Made by a program: the position numbers and the translations under genes. A DNA stretch of 64,000 nucleotides, taken from contig NZ_PNCO02000002.1 of the NCBI RefSeq assembly GCF_005886105.2, forward strand, positions 1,183,573 to 1,247,572, in the 5' to 3' direction. The notes under the pieces were generated by a model that was not told where the DNA came from, ran no database searches, and saw only the letters and a list, made by a program, of their open reading frames with translations. This DNA comes from Pseudoalteromonas galatheae. GTDB taxonomy: Bacteria; Pseudomonadota; Gammaproteobacteria; Enterobacterales; Alteromonadaceae. This document shows, in pieces, positions 48,227 through 57,687 of the stretch (position 1 is its first letter; each line of letters opens with the position of its first letter).

Positions 48227-50377
48227 TCAATCAAGATCTTGCGGTCTACCCATATCGGGCTGACTATAATCGCATACGCCTTTTGGATAAATTTGTTTAA
48301 GTGTGGTGAGTTGTGTTGAGATATCTACATCCCCGTAGAGCCCTTTGGCAAGGGCCGCTTCAATCGATATTTTATGACACTTAAATATATCACCAGCCCA
48401 GTTTGCACCAGCTTGAATTCTGCTGGTAGAAAACATCGGATATCTGGCGGTACAAGTTCCTTGCGGCTGGTTATTCCAGATACCATTAAATACAGCTTTG
48501 CCGCTGGCGATGACTTTACCTTGTTCGTCGAAACACGTATCAGCAAGTGTCTTCGGTTTTGCGTCTGCAACGGATAAATTTGGCTGTGCTTTGAGGTTGA
48601 GTAACCACTCATCCATTTTTTCAAATGCGAGTTGAGTTGGATTAAACGCTTGATGTGCGACCCAAATTACTTGGTTCTCTGGGTTTGAATCTGCGGCGGA
48701 CATTCTCAATCGAGTATAAAATGAAGCAGACATATGATGCATATCTAGCTCATTCTCAAGGTAATGTCTGGCATCAATAATAGGGATATCAACCTTGCCA
48801 ATAAATACCTGTCCAGAGCGATATGCTTTTTCCATCGCCGCAAGGCTGCCACTGTGCCTCGGTGCTATACCATTGTCATCTGGCGTGGTGATATTATGAT
48901 TACCCCAAAGCGTTAGCCAAATAGGTACCTTATGGCCAAATGGCAATACAATTTCTTCTTGTTGCATCTGGTTTTGGGGCTTCCATCCACCTATTTTTTT
49001 GTTGATATCAATAAATTCAGCCATCGTGATCTGCTGAGCCTTTAATGCTTCAAGTCCGTATTGAACACCTTCGTTATCCCAAGTGCTTAGTCCTAAGCCT
49101 GATTGGTCTGTGCCAAATACGTTAGCCATGTCCTGCCAGTAACTCCAGTTTGTTTTCTCTACTACCTCATCCTCAAAAAAGGCCCTTAAAAACCCTTGCC
49201 TCGGATTATTAATAAAAGTAGATAATCCAAAGTAGCCATTGATACACTCGCTATTGCCATCAGGAAAGGAGGGTACAAACCCTGACATTAATTGGTTTAG
49301 TGGCTGCAAAAAACCAGCTCTTTGCGGAAAGTCGTTGATTGCATTCATGCCTTCAATATGACGGCGGCGGGTCCAATCATGCCATGCTTTTCTGTCGTCG
49401 GCTCTAAAAGTAAAGTAGTTATTTAGTAAATCACAATCTAACGCGTAAGTGGTTTGGGTGATCATATCAGGGTAACTATAAAGTGGGATAAGGCCATCTA
49501 AGATCCCTTGGCTATTTTGTGCAATCAAATATTGTGCGAGTCCACCGCCAGAGCCACCAATTCCGACCGTATAGAGCGGCTCTCCGTACAAACTAGTGAA
49601 TTGCTTTTTCACCCGCCTTGCGGTGTCTTCAGCCAGTAGCATATTGTAGGTGTAGCTGGTTTTATTGCCACTAGAGCTTATGACCGCATAGCCAAGCCTT
49701 AACTGCTCAAGCTGTCTATCTATCACACGCTCCGGTTTTTGCCTGCCTTGCCTAAAGCCAATTCCAGAGCCACCATTAAATTGGTAGATAAGTCGGTTAT
49801 TCCATTGAGACTTTGCGTATCTATCACCCACTTCGTCAACTGTAATTGGCATGACGATAGTGTAAATGAAGCGATTTATAGTGCCTTGCTCAACCCGTAA
49901 CAGTAAGCTTGTGTCTATCGCTTTATTTCTTTCGTCTAGCGGCTTGATTTGGTTGTCAGAAGTTATCGCAAAGTAGCGTAACCGCGTTTTTGCCATACAA
50001 TCTTTACTAAAACCAAGTACTTGGTTTGATTGCTCATCCATCACCGGCACACCGAGCCCCGCGTGGTTATCTATTTCTGGTTGATCAAGGCCAGAGTCCA
50101 GAGTCATACAGTAAAAAGGATATTGGTTAGGGCCAGAGTATAGATTGGTACTAGGACCAATATCTCCCATCGCAATTGGAAATACGAAGGTATCGACGGG
50201 CCTGTTAACTTTCGAAATATGCGGATAAAACTCAAGAATAGGATTGTTTGCACCGATTGCTACGCTTTCTACACTGTATATTTTTTCTTGCTCACTCGTT
50301 AGCCAAAACCAATAGCAACAAGCGCCAAGAGCAATCAAAGATAAGAATGCGGTGAGCCAAGAAAATAAGGATTTCAT
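48227..50377 (-). CDS. DUF6351-family exported alpha/beta-hydrolase-like protein
   Basis: A 716-aa protein with an N-terminal signal anchor (FSWLTAFLSLIALGACCYWF). The middle has a serine-hydrolase nucleophile elbow, TVGIGGSGGGLAQYLIAQN, and an oxyanion-like YQFNGGSGIGFRQG; a C-terminal His in DMHHMSAS or WVAHQAF may complete a triad. I recall this arrangement as DUF6351 (tannase-like hydrolases of unknown substrate). It probably works in the periplasm. No operon partner. Confidence 0.72.
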   Translation of the reverse strand: MKSLFSWLTAFLSLIALGACCYWFWLTSEQEKIYSVESVAIGANNPILEFYPHISKVNRPVDTFVFPIAMGDIGPSTNLYSGPNQYPFYCMTLDSGLDQPEIDNHAGLGVPVMDEQSNQVLGFSKDCMAKTRLRYFAITSDNQIKPLDERNKAIDTSLLLRVEQGTINRFIYTIVMPITVDEVGDRYAKSQWNNRLIYQFNGGSGIGFRQGRQKPERVIDRQLEQLRLGYAVISSSGNKTSYTYNMLLAEDTARRVKKQFTSLYGEPLYTVGIGGSGGGLAQYLIAQNSQGILDGLIPLYSYPDMITQTTYALDCDLLNNYFTFRADDRKAWHDWTRRRHIEGMNAINDFPQRAGFLQPLNQLMSGFVPSFPDGNSECINGYFGLSTFINNPRQGFLRAFFEDEVVEKTNWSYWQDMANVFGTDQSGLGLSTWDNEGVQYGLEALKAQQITMAEFIDINKKIGGWKPQNQMQQEEIVLPFGHKVPIWLTLWGNHNITTPDDNGIAPRHSGSLAAMEKAYRSGQVFIGKVDIPIIDARHYLENELDMHHMSASFYTRLRMSAADSNPENQVIWVAHQAFNPTQLAFEKMDEWLLNLKAQPNLSVADAKPKTLADTCFDEQGKVIASGKAVFNGIWNNQPQGTCTARYPMFSTSRIQAGANWAGDIFKCHKISIEAALAKGLYGDVDISTQLTTLKQIYPKGVCDYSQPDMGRPQDLD

Positions 50378-50492
50378 ACGAGCTCCTTCGAGTGCGAGGC
50401 AAATGGATAAACAGATATTATAAGTGTAGAACTAGATTATCGTAGTGTGGTTATTTGTTTGTTATTTGAACATGAAATTATTGCGTTAGGAA

Positions 50493-51248
50493 TTAAAAAT
50501 CGTCGCCTAAATATTTAATCTCAATAGCTTTAATTCTTTTTACCGGAACTTTTTCTAAGAGTGACTCTATACGCTTCGCCATCGCTTGGTTAGCGATGTT
50601 GTACCCCATAAATTGCTGCTCAGCATGAAAGGGGCGAGGCAAAAAGTCGACTTCAAGCTGATGGCGGCGGATCATCTCTAATGCCCACACTTTATCGACT
50701 AAAACGGCGTCAACTCTATTGTTATTGAGTACGCTAAAAAACTTTTTGCCGTCGTCATGATTTTGCTCATAAAATGAACGTTGGACAATAGCCGCTTTGA
50801 TTTCTTTTAACCCTTGCACTGCTGCTTCCGGATAGCTGTAATCCTCTGAGATCATGACTCTAGGGGCGGTAAGCTGATAAAAGTCATCAGGGCTACTAAA
50901 GCGACCTTTTTTAACCGCAAGAGAAAGCTGCCAAGTGGTGAATGACACGTTAATAATTGGAAAGCCATCAGCCTCATCAACGTGTAAAGTAAAGTCAAAC
51001 GTGCCATCGGCGACGCCTGCTAAACAACGACGGTAAGGAAGTTCATGAAATGTGACTCGGTAAGGACTGCTAACGAGTGCTGATTTAATAACATCAACCT
51101 CAATCCCGCGAACTTGCTTTTGCTCATTTATAAAGCTATAAGGCCACCACCGTTCAAAACAAATGTGTACTGTTCGGCTATCCGTTCTTGCCTTGGCACA
51201 AGTACTGAAGAGAGTTAGTAGCAAAATGAAAAAAATGCGCATCGACAA
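50493..51248 (-). CDS. Periplasmic solute-binding protein (SBP family 3)
   Basis: A 251-aa protein with a signal peptide (MRIFFILLLTLFSTCAKA). The SBP_bac_3 pattern is seen: CFERWWPYSFINEQKQVRGI, EVDVIKSALV, ADGTFDFTLHV and the end of lobe 2 around RVDAVLVDKVWALEM. No ABC permease or ATPase gene is nearby, as is common for orphan binding proteins in this group, some of which act as sensors. AT-rich spacers on both sides. Confidence 0.82.
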   Translation of the reverse strand: MSMRIFFILLLTLFSTCAKARTDSRTVHICFERWWPYSFINEQKQVRGIEVDVIKSALVSSPYRVTFHELPYRRCLAGVADGTFDFTLHVDEADGFPIINVSFTTWQLSLAVKKGRFSSPDDFYQLTAPRVMISEDYSYPEAAVQGLKEIKAAIVQRSFYEQNHDDGKKFFSVLNNNRVDAVLVDKVWALEMIRRHQLEVDFLPRPFHAEQQFMGYNIANQAMAKRIESLLEKVPVKRIKAIEIKYLGDDF

Positions 51249-51290
51249 ATTTACCCTAAATTGACTACTCTAAGGGTAATAATAGAATTG

Positions 51291-51323
51291 AAAAAGCGCA
51301 ACAGAGTGGACGTTGCGCCTTTT
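51291..51323 (-). terminator. Intrinsic terminator downstream of the Fur-linked TonB receptor
   Basis: On the minus strand GGCGCAAC (about 51319-51312) pairs with GTTGCGC (51302-51296) around GTCCACTCT and is followed by TTTTTC. It probably ends the receptor transcript after it has passed through repeat copy 3. Confidence 0.75.
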
Positions 51324-51390
51324 CGTTAAAAGCGCGAAGCAGTAAACAAACGGCTTCGTGCTTGAGGTTCACTGCTCTTTGCTGAACAGT

Positions 51391-51531
51391 AACACCAATT
51401 AGTCTTAATACTTGCCCGACTTAAAGGAGTAAATCGGATACTAACTGTGCCAAAACTTTCTCAGTTAGAACAGCTAAATAGTAAGATTTTATTACCTTAA
51501 AATAGGCACTTAATTAAGCTAATTGGTATAA
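51391..51531. repeat. Dispersed MITE-like intergenic element, copy 3 (short)
   Basis: About 141 bp bounded by ACACCAATTAGTCTTAAT and TTAATTAAGCTAATTGGTAT, which are near inverted repeats. It shares with copy 1 the block CTCAGTTAGAACAGCTAAAT followed by AGTAAGATTTT. It lacks about 70 bp of the right half of copy 1. No open frame. With the terminator it accounts for the 51249-51551 gap. Confidence 0.65.
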
Positions 51532-51551
51532 ACATGAAAAGTCAGTGAACC

Positions 51552-53621
51552 CTAAAATTGGTAGGTAGCAGAGATACCCATATTGCGAGGGTCTACAATG
51601 CCAACATAGCCATATTCGTAGCGACGACTGCTTGGTGAAACCAGAGTGTATGCTTCTTTATCAAAAACATTATTCACAAAGGCTGCAATCAGCCAATTAT
51701 CGATTTCATAATCGATATTAAAGCGAGACAGCGTGTAATCGCCAGCGATCCGCTCTTTAGTATTGCCAATTTCACCGTAGTACTCATCTACTTTAACTGT
51801 GCTAAGGCCAATATGCAGGTCATCAGTGAGCCAATATTTGATTGCTAAATTTGCTGTGAAGCCCGGCGCTGAGCTTAGCTCATTGCCATCAAACGCAGAG
51901 AATTTTACGCTGGTATCTTGTATTTCGGTTCTCAATACACCTGCTCCACCTCGAAGCTGAAGATCAGGTGTTAACATCGCAGAAAACTCGAATTCAGCAC
52001 CGTAGGTGATCACAGTATCCATATTGGAGATGCGATATTGTGGATCATTTGCTTGGTAACCGTCGTAATTGTTATAAAACAAATTCGCACTGATATTCAA
52101 ATCGTTACTTAATGCAGATCTCAGGCCCAGTTCATACGTGTTAACGGTTTCTGAGTCGTAATAATAATACTCTCCAGTTTCCCATTGTAACGCGCCACCT
52201 GCACCATTGTATCCACGCCTAGCGCTAAGAGATGCAGTGGTTTTATCATTTACATTGTATTGTAAAACCAGTTTAGGTAAGCGAATTGTTTTGTCTTGAT
52301 CGAGTAGGGAATTTAGTACCCCCTGAGCAGTAGTAAAGTGAATATCACGCCATTGTGATTCCTGCTCAATACGTGCTCCGGTGATGATAGTAAAGTCAGG
52401 GTTTAGCTTATAGCTTAGTTCACCATATATGGCTTTTGATTTACTATCATCACTGCCAAAATAGTTAGCAAAGCCATCACTATGATAGGTTTGTTCTCTG
52501 TCATAATATGCTAAACCAATGAAGCCTGATAAAAGTTCGGCGCTGTAGTTGAGCTTGAACTCGACATTTACATTGTCTTCATTCATCCTCATTACTTGTT
52601 CAAATTTTGGGTTAGCTTCATAAGAATCAAAACCGAAATTATAATCCATAGCTGCCATCAAAATTTCGTAATCAACGCTTTGATTTAGTTTGTGATTGAT
52701 TTTTAAGCTAGTTGTTTTTGAATTGGTGTCCATATAACGCTCCCATGCTGGAATGAAAGCGCGAGGATCCTTTGCGATATAGTTTGTACGGCCTGTATTA
52801 CCTTTTTCAAAAGCAATTGAATGACTAAGAAGTGCCGTTACTCCCTCAAACTGACTAGGTTGCCACAGTAATTTAAATCTGGCTTTTTCTGTGTTGAGCT
52901 CATTTAGGTCAAATTTTGGCGGATTATCTTTGTACTCAATACTATTGTCATAGTCTTCACCGTCAACGCGTTGACCGGTGATACGAAATGCTAGCTCATT
53001 ATCAATAAGTGGCCCAGATAGCATGATCGACTTATCTATATAACTCTCTTTATTTCTATAAGCAACCCTACCTGCGCCTTCCCAATCAAAAGAAGGATCT
53101 TTGGTCTTTATAAACATTGCGCCGCCGATACTGTTTCGGCCGTGGCTAGTAGATTGTGGCCCTCGGAATACCTCTATTTGTTCTACATCCCACATTCCTG
53201 TATCGCCGGTTAGATCAGCCATAAATGGTTCGGCCACACCGTCGGTAATGGTTGAAACTCTTGCTTTGGCACCACCAGAAACACCATTGAATCCAGTCGC
53301 CGAACCATTACCTGAAACGCCACGTATGTCAGGCTTTGCGCCTGAAAGTACGACTACATTGGCTATTTCAGAAACTGCACTACTTAAACTTAAGTGCGTT
53401 AAATCTTTGAGTTGAGACTCATCAATTACAGATACGGAAGAAGCTGTATCTTTTAGACTTCGTGCCGTTTTTTCGCCTAATACAATGATTTTTTCAATAG
53501 ATTCGATTTCTTTTTCATCATCGGCATAACTAAGAGGAGAGAGTAGTGCGGTTGAGACACAAAGCGCTATAAGAGACTTTTTTGTAGAATATGTATTCAC
53601 CGAGGTGATCCTTTTTACCAA
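51552..53621 (-). CDS. TonB-dependent siderophore/iron receptor
   Basis: A 689-aa outer-membrane transporter. After the signal peptide (LIALCVSTALLSPLSYA) comes a TonB-box-like EKIIVLGEKT, the plug (KPDIRGVSGNGSATGFNGVS, IEVFRGPQSTSHGRNSIGGA) and a barrel ending GISATYQF. A Fur-box-like sequence is found at 53673-53691 upstream, and the divergent operon encodes PepSY and DUF3325-type iron-uptake proteins, so iron-siderophore uptake is the likely role. The start at 53621 is a GTG; a Met about 10 codons later is absent, so the start is kept. Confidence 0.9.
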   Translation of the reverse strand: MVKRITSVNTYSTKKSLIALCVSTALLSPLSYADDEKEIESIEKIIVLGEKTARSLKDTASSVSVIDESQLKDLTHLSLSSAVSEIANVVVLSGAKPDIRGVSGNGSATGFNGVSGGAKARVSTITDGVAEPFMADLTGDTGMWDVEQIEVFRGPQSTSHGRNSIGGAMFIKTKDPSFDWEGAGRVAYRNKESYIDKSIMLSGPLIDNELAFRITGQRVDGEDYDNSIEYKDNPPKFDLNELNTEKARFKLLWQPSQFEGVTALLSHSIAFEKGNTGRTNYIAKDPRAFIPAWERYMDTNSKTTSLKINHKLNQSVDYEILMAAMDYNFGFDSYEANPKFEQVMRMNEDNVNVEFKLNYSAELLSGFIGLAYYDREQTYHSDGFANYFGSDDSKSKAIYGELSYKLNPDFTIITGARIEQESQWRDIHFTTAQGVLNSLLDQDKTIRLPKLVLQYNVNDKTTASLSARRGYNGAGGALQWETGEYYYYDSETVNTYELGLRSALSNDLNISANLFYNNYDGYQANDPQYRISNMDTVITYGAEFEFSAMLTPDLQLRGGAGVLRTEIQDTSVKFSAFDGNELSSAPGFTANLAIKYWLTDDLHIGLSTVKVDEYYGEIGNTKERIAGDYTLSRFNIDYEIDNWLIAAFVNNVFDKEAYTLVSPSSRRYEYGYVGIVDPRNMGISATYQF

Positions 53622-53672
53622 TTATAAGTTATTTTTTTGGGAGACTGTTGTCAGTCTTTTAATATTTTAAAT

Positions 53673-53691
53673 AAAAATGATTATCATATCA
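53673..53691. promoter_or_regulatory. Fur box between the iron receptor and the PepSY operon
   Basis: AAAAATGATTATCATATCA holds the core TGATTATCA palindrome with flanks close to the GATAATGATAATCATTATC Fur consensus. It is in the 159-bp divergent spacer and could repress both the receptor and the 53781-55968 operon when iron is plentiful. Confidence 0.65.
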
Positions 53692-53780
53692 ATTGTATTT
53701 GATGTTGCTGAAAGCTAAACATTCGCTATAATCTTAACCTCGCCTTAATCTTCAATCTTACTGTAAAACGGAGTTTTACC

Positions 53781-54041
53781 TTGTTAAGCGTGTTTTTTGT
53801 CGCTCTTTTGAGCCTTGCAATTACGTTAATTTACTGCACAAACAAGCATCAGCGCTTGTTAAAGCGCTCTTTGTCTACCTCTGTCAGATTTGCCGGCTAT
53901 ATTCTTCTGGCAATTGCATTCATTTTTGCAATACAAATTTTCACTGGTGCAGCGGTTGTGTTTAGTTGGCTCATTGGCGTTATGGTATTGACTGCGCTAA
54001 TCCCATTCACCATTCTGATTTTATTTAGGAAGTCCCAATGA
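53781..54041 (+). CDS. Small iron-uptake membrane protein (DUF3325-like)
   Basis: An 86-aa protein with about three membrane helices (VFFVALLSLAITLIYC, FAGYILLAIAFIFAIQIF, SWLIGVMVLTALIPFTILIL). The start is TTG with GGAG 7 bases before it. Its size, topology and position ahead of a PepSY protein and opposite a TonB receptor fit DUF3325 proteins of iron operons; the name is from context. It overlaps the next gene by ATGA. Confidence 0.72.
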   Translation: MLSVFFVALLSLAITLIYCTNKHQRLLKRSLSTSVRFAGYILLAIAFIFAIQIFTGAAVVFSWLIGVMVLTALIPFTILILFRKSQ

Positions 54042-54358
54042 GCAGATTTTCAAATGCTGACAAAATCCAACCAGACTGGTGGGGGAAGACACTTGCAGGT
54101 GTCATACTTGGCTTGGCACTGAGCTTTGGTATCGTTGGTCTTTTCGCTTGGGTAGGGAGCGACGGCTTGATGGAAACGTTAACTCCTGCAAGACAAAGTT
54201 GGCGGACTCAGTTCAGTATGTGGATGATTTCTCCTATCTGGTTACTCATTTTGAGTTTTGTTTTTATGTTCAAAAGCTCAAAACAAGCAGTGCTTTGGCT
54301 TGGTGGCGCTAACTTGGTTGTTTACGTTATTTTATTTGTTGTAAGAGGGATGGCATGA
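54038..54358 (+). CDS. Small membrane protein of the iron operon (DUF3649-like)
   Basis: A 106-aa protein with three hydrophobic segments: GVILGLALSFGIVGLFAWVG, FSMWMISPIWLLILSFVFMF and LVVYVILFVV. It overlaps the genes on both sides by four bases (ATGA), so it is translationally coupled. Its place between DUF3325-like and PepSY genes matches the small DUF3649-type protein seen in siderophore-use operons; the domain name is a guess from position. Confidence 0.7.
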   Translation: MSRFSNADKIQPDWWGKTLAGVILGLALSFGIVGLFAWVGSDGLMETLTPARQSWRTQFSMWMISPIWLLILSFVFMFKSSKQAVLWLGGANLVVYVILFVVRGMA

Positions 54359-55968
54359 AGATCCGCGCCGATATATTAAGGATTTATCAGAATGTACATA
54401 CTTGGACAGGAGTAACGACCGGTCTACTGTTGTTTATTGGCTTCTTTGCTGGTGCTATCACCATGTTTGCGGGTAGTATCGACAAATGGGCTACACCACC
54501 TTCCCACCATTTGCCTCAAGTCGACGCCGACAAATACGATGCGTTGATCCATCGTGTGTTTGAGCAACATCCTGAAGCACTAAATGGTATTAATATTAAT
54601 TTTGAAGCAGGTCACTCTCCAGTAAATTGGTATGAGCAAGGTGGCGCTCGGGGCTTGAGCCTTGATAAAACGCTCTGGCACGGCACATTAAATGAGGCTG
54701 GAGAGCTTGAAGCACATACCAGCTATATTAATGAATTGTCATCGTTAGTGGATTATCTTCACCGTAGCGCAGGTATCGCAGGTGAAATTGGACATGATCA
54801 GGCTGGGGTCTATGTACTCGGTATTGCCGCAATTTTGTATTTTATTGCGCTTGTTTCGGGTGTTATTTTCTTACTCCCGACGCTTATCAAAAGTTTTTTT
54901 GCTTTAAGAGATAAAAAAGGCGCGAGTCGCTTTTGGCTTGATACTCATAATCTAATTGGGATAACTAGCTTACCGTTTCATATTGTTATTGCCATCACAG
55001 TCATTGTGTTTGCATTCCACGACATCTTGTATGGTGGGTTAGGTAAGTTGTATGGCGACAAACCACTTTTTCCGAGTCAAGCACCTTCAGCTATTGAGTA
55101 CAAGGTTGAAAATTTGCCGAGGCTTGAAGTGATTTTGCAAAAAGCGAGAGACTACGCGCCCGGCCACCAAGTCAAAGAAATCACTTTGAGTCGATTAAAT
55201 GGCACTAGGCCCTCAGCGTCAATTCAATTGTTTAGTGATGAACACTTGATGCGAGGCCCTGAAGCTGATTATTTATTTATGAACCCGTATACATTTGAAG
55301 TATCTGCAAGCAGTGTCGCAGATGATGCTCGGGGGATTTGGGGGGCCGTCGTGACTACGTTATTCGGTCTTCACTTTGGGAGCTACGGCGGAGAGCTTGG
55401 TCGCTGGGCTTATTTTATAATGGGCATTTTAGGCGCAGTGTTATTTTATACTGGTAATTTATTATGGCTTGAGAAGCGCCGTAAGCAAAAACAGCTAGAG
55501 CAGTCAAAATCAACCCGAGTGATGGGCAAATTGACTATTGGCGTGGCAATGGGTTCATTATTAGGTGTAGCCACGGCGTTTGCCGTAACGAAGTGGGCTG
55601 CCTTGACCACATTGAATATTAATGTTGTGTATATGTGGGTCTATTATCTATGTTTTGGTTTTACCTTAATTGCGGCGTTCGTTATCGGCATGAGTAAAAC
55701 GGCAATTTGGTCACAAAGAGCGATTGCCATTTTGTGCTTCTCGTTGCCGCTAACTTCGGTCATCGCTTTTATAATCCCAAGTCTTGGTATTTGGCCTGCA
55801 ACTGCTTGGTCTTCCATTGCTTTAGAGCTAACCGCTATGATTCTGGGTGCTACTTTCTGGCGAATGGCTAATAAGACAAAACATAGAGCTTACTATGGCG
55901 AAACCAATAGCATTTGGTTTATTGGTCAGCAGCAAACTGAACATGAGTTACAAACACAGTCTGTATAA
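54355..55968 (+). CDS. PepSY-associated transmembrane protein (siderophore iron reductase-like)
   Basis: A 537-aa inner-membrane protein with the PepSY_TM layout: helix 1 TGVTTGLLLFIGFFAGAITM, a periplasmic part, helix YVLGIAAILYFIALVSGVIF, the HNLIGITSLPFHIVIAIT helix with conserved His, and a second large loop ending at YFIMGILGAVLFYTGNLLWL. More helices follow. Relatives (FhuE-linked PiuB/FpvG type) take part in release or reduction of siderophore iron in the periplasm. It is the last gene of the operon and is followed by a strong terminator. Confidence 0.88.
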   Translation: MKIRADILRIYQNVHTWTGVTTGLLLFIGFFAGAITMFAGSIDKWATPPSHHLPQVDADKYDALIHRVFEQHPEALNGININFEAGHSPVNWYEQGGARGLSLDKTLWHGTLNEAGELEAHTSYINELSSLVDYLHRSAGIAGEIGHDQAGVYVLGIAAILYFIALVSGVIFLLPTLIKSFFALRDKKGASRFWLDTHNLIGITSLPFHIVIAITVIVFAFHDILYGGLGKLYGDKPLFPSQAPSAIEYKVENLPRLEVILQKARDYAPGHQVKEITLSRLNGTRPSASIQLFSDEHLMRGPEADYLFMNPYTFEVSASSVADDARGIWGAVVTTLFGLHFGSYGGELGRWAYFIMGILGAVLFYTGNLLWLEKRRKQKQLEQSKSTRVMGKLTIGVAMGSLLGVATAFAVTKWAALTTLNINVVYMWVYYLCFGFTLIAAFVIGMSKTAIWSQRAIAILCFSLPLTSVIAFIIPSLGIWPATAWSSIALELTAMILGATFWRMANKTKHRAYYGETNSIWFIGQQQTEHELQTQSV

Positions 55969-55976
55969 AAACATAT

Positions 55977-56001
55977 AAAAAGGGGCGAGTAGCCCCTTTT
56001 T
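55977..56001 (+). terminator. Intrinsic terminator of the PepSY operon
   Basis: AAAAAGGGGC, GAGTA loop, GCCCCTTTTT: a perfect 10-bp stem with a T run, 8 bp past the stop codon. Confidence 0.92.
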
Positions 56002-56071
56002 ACTTGCAAAGAGTTATCTAATTTTTCAAATCTGTTATCCTACGCCCTTTGCAACTCTCTACGGAAAAATT

Positions 56072-56692
56072 ATGGAACTTACAGCCTGGTTAAGCCTTGC
56101 TGCAATTTGTGTTTTTGGTGCGATGTCACCGGGCCCAAGCTTAGCTGTTGTCTTGCGTTATAGCCTATTTCATAGTGCCAAGCATGGTATCGTCGCAAGC
56201 CTTGCGCATGGTTTGGGAGTTGGCATTTATGCCAGCCTAGCAATCTTGGGGCTGTCAGGGCTTATTCATCAATTTCCGATTGTATACCAATTTTTGGTTT
56301 ACGGTGGTGCCGCCTACTTGGCATGGATGGGGATAAAAATCCTAATGAGTAAAAGCCAAGGGTTGGCGGTATCACAGTCTCAAGTGGCAACCTCATATGC
56401 CAAAGCTGCGCAGGATGGTTTTGCAATTGCATTTTTGAATCCTAAATTGGCTATTTTCTTCGTTGCGCTCTTTTCGCAGTTTATCGACCCAGAAAAGATG
56501 ACATTAACAGTAGGTTTTATCATGTGTATTACCGTGCTAACGATAGATGCGCTGTGGTATTTTATTGTCTCAATTTTGAGTGCTTCAGCAAGAGACAAAT
56601 TCGATTTAACGGCCAAGCGTGCTGTAATTGATAAAATACTGGGCTGTGCCTTTTTATTGCTTGCGCTCAGAGTTGTTTACCAATCCCTGTAG
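56072..56692 (+). CDS. LysE/RhtB family amino-acid exporter (second)
   Basis: A 206-aa exporter with the family signature MSPGPSLAVVLRYSLFHS, GIVASLAHGLGVGIYASLAI and FLNPKLAIFFVALFSQF, and about six membrane helices. It ends inside the 3' end of the convergent LysR gene (39-bp overlap, 56654-56692). Substrate unknown. Confidence 0.9.
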   Translation: MELTAWLSLAAICVFGAMSPGPSLAVVLRYSLFHSAKHGIVASLAHGLGVGIYASLAILGLSGLIHQFPIVYQFLVYGGAAYLAWMGIKILMSKSQGLAVSQSQVATSYAKAAQDGFAIAFLNPKLAIFFVALFSQFIDPEKMTLTVGFIMCITVLTIDALWYFIVSILSASARDKFDLTAKRAVIDKILGCAFLLLALRVVYQSL

Positions 56693-57580
56693 CCATTGTA
56701 AGCACTTTTGGATAGGCGCTCTATCTTTGCGCCCATCAGGAATGATCGCATAATATGCATAGGGAGCGGGGATCGCCAGTTCGCGCTTATCAAGCTGAAC
56801 TAATCGACCACTAGAAACTTCTCTCGTAGCCAGTTTAGGCTCTACTAAACCAATCGCATTCTCGTCTTGTATAAACTGGATCACTTGTGTCATTTCATCG
56901 AATGAGATGTGCTCAGCAGTGTTCCATTCAATGTCGGTAAAGTTTTCAAACCAATTTGACCAACTTGGCCACTCTAAAGAACCGACGCGACACTTAACTG
57001 AACACAACAAAAATTGAGGAAATGTTTTAGGACTTTCCAACAAGGCTTGATGCTGTTGCCAAAAAGCTTCGCTACAAACAGCGACAAGACTGGTATTCAT
57101 CAATTTTTTTATTTCAACAGCTCCTTCCAACACACCATCACAAAAGCGTATCGCAATATCAAAGTCGCTCTGTACCAATGGTCTTATTTTATCCGAAATA
57201 TCGATTTCAATGTCGATATCAGGGTTTGATGATTTAAAACGAGCTAAATTAGGTAACAATAGTTGAGTGGCAAAGCGCGTACTGGCGGTAATGCGTAATG
57301 TTTTATTATCTTGGTTGAGCTGCTTGGCTTGCGCTATTGCCGAGTGCATTTGTGTAAGCGACTTAGAAGCTTGTTGGCAAATGAGTCGCCCTTCTTTGGT
57401 CACTTCAAGACCTCCACTTTGTCGTGTAAATAACAAAAAACCAAGTCGACTTTCAAGTAGCCTAACTTGGTAGCTCACCGCTGCAGGTGTCAGTCCAAGT
57501 TCTTCTGCTACTTTTGAAAAGCTGTTAAGTCGCAAGCTTGCATCCAAGATTTGTAAGAGAGAACCACTCAAGTACTTCAT
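56654..57580 (-). CDS. LysR family transcriptional regulator (GcvA-like)
   Basis: A 308-aa regulator. The HTH is LNSFSKVAEELGLTPAAVSY followed by QVRLLESRLGFLLFTR. The effector domain starts near residue 90 (TLRITASTRFATQLLLPNLA) and resembles the GcvA group. It is tail-to-tail with the LysE gene and divergent from the class IV aminotransferase at 57688, which is the more likely target (107-bp spacer). Confidence 0.9.
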   Translation of the reverse strand: MKYLSGSLLQILDASLRLNSFSKVAEELGLTPAAVSYQVRLLESRLGFLLFTRQSGGLEVTKEGRLICQQASKSLTQMHSAIAQAKQLNQDNKTLRITASTRFATQLLLPNLARFKSSNPDIDIEIDISDKIRPLVQSDFDIAIRFCDGVLEGAVEIKKLMNTSLVAVCSEAFWQQHQALLESPKTFPQFLLCSVKCRVGSLEWPSWSNWFENFTDIEWNTAEHISFDEMTQVIQFIQDENAIGLVEPKLATREVSSGRLVQLDKRELAIPAPYAYYAIIPDGRKDRAPIQKCLQWLQGLVNNSERKQ

Positions 57581-57687
57581 TTAACACCCTGCAAATTAAA
57601 TTTGTAAGGTTTGCAAAAACTATTCGTTTTTCAAAACCCACTATTTTGGAGAGAATAATACCACACAGAGGTATTTGGACTAGTGAA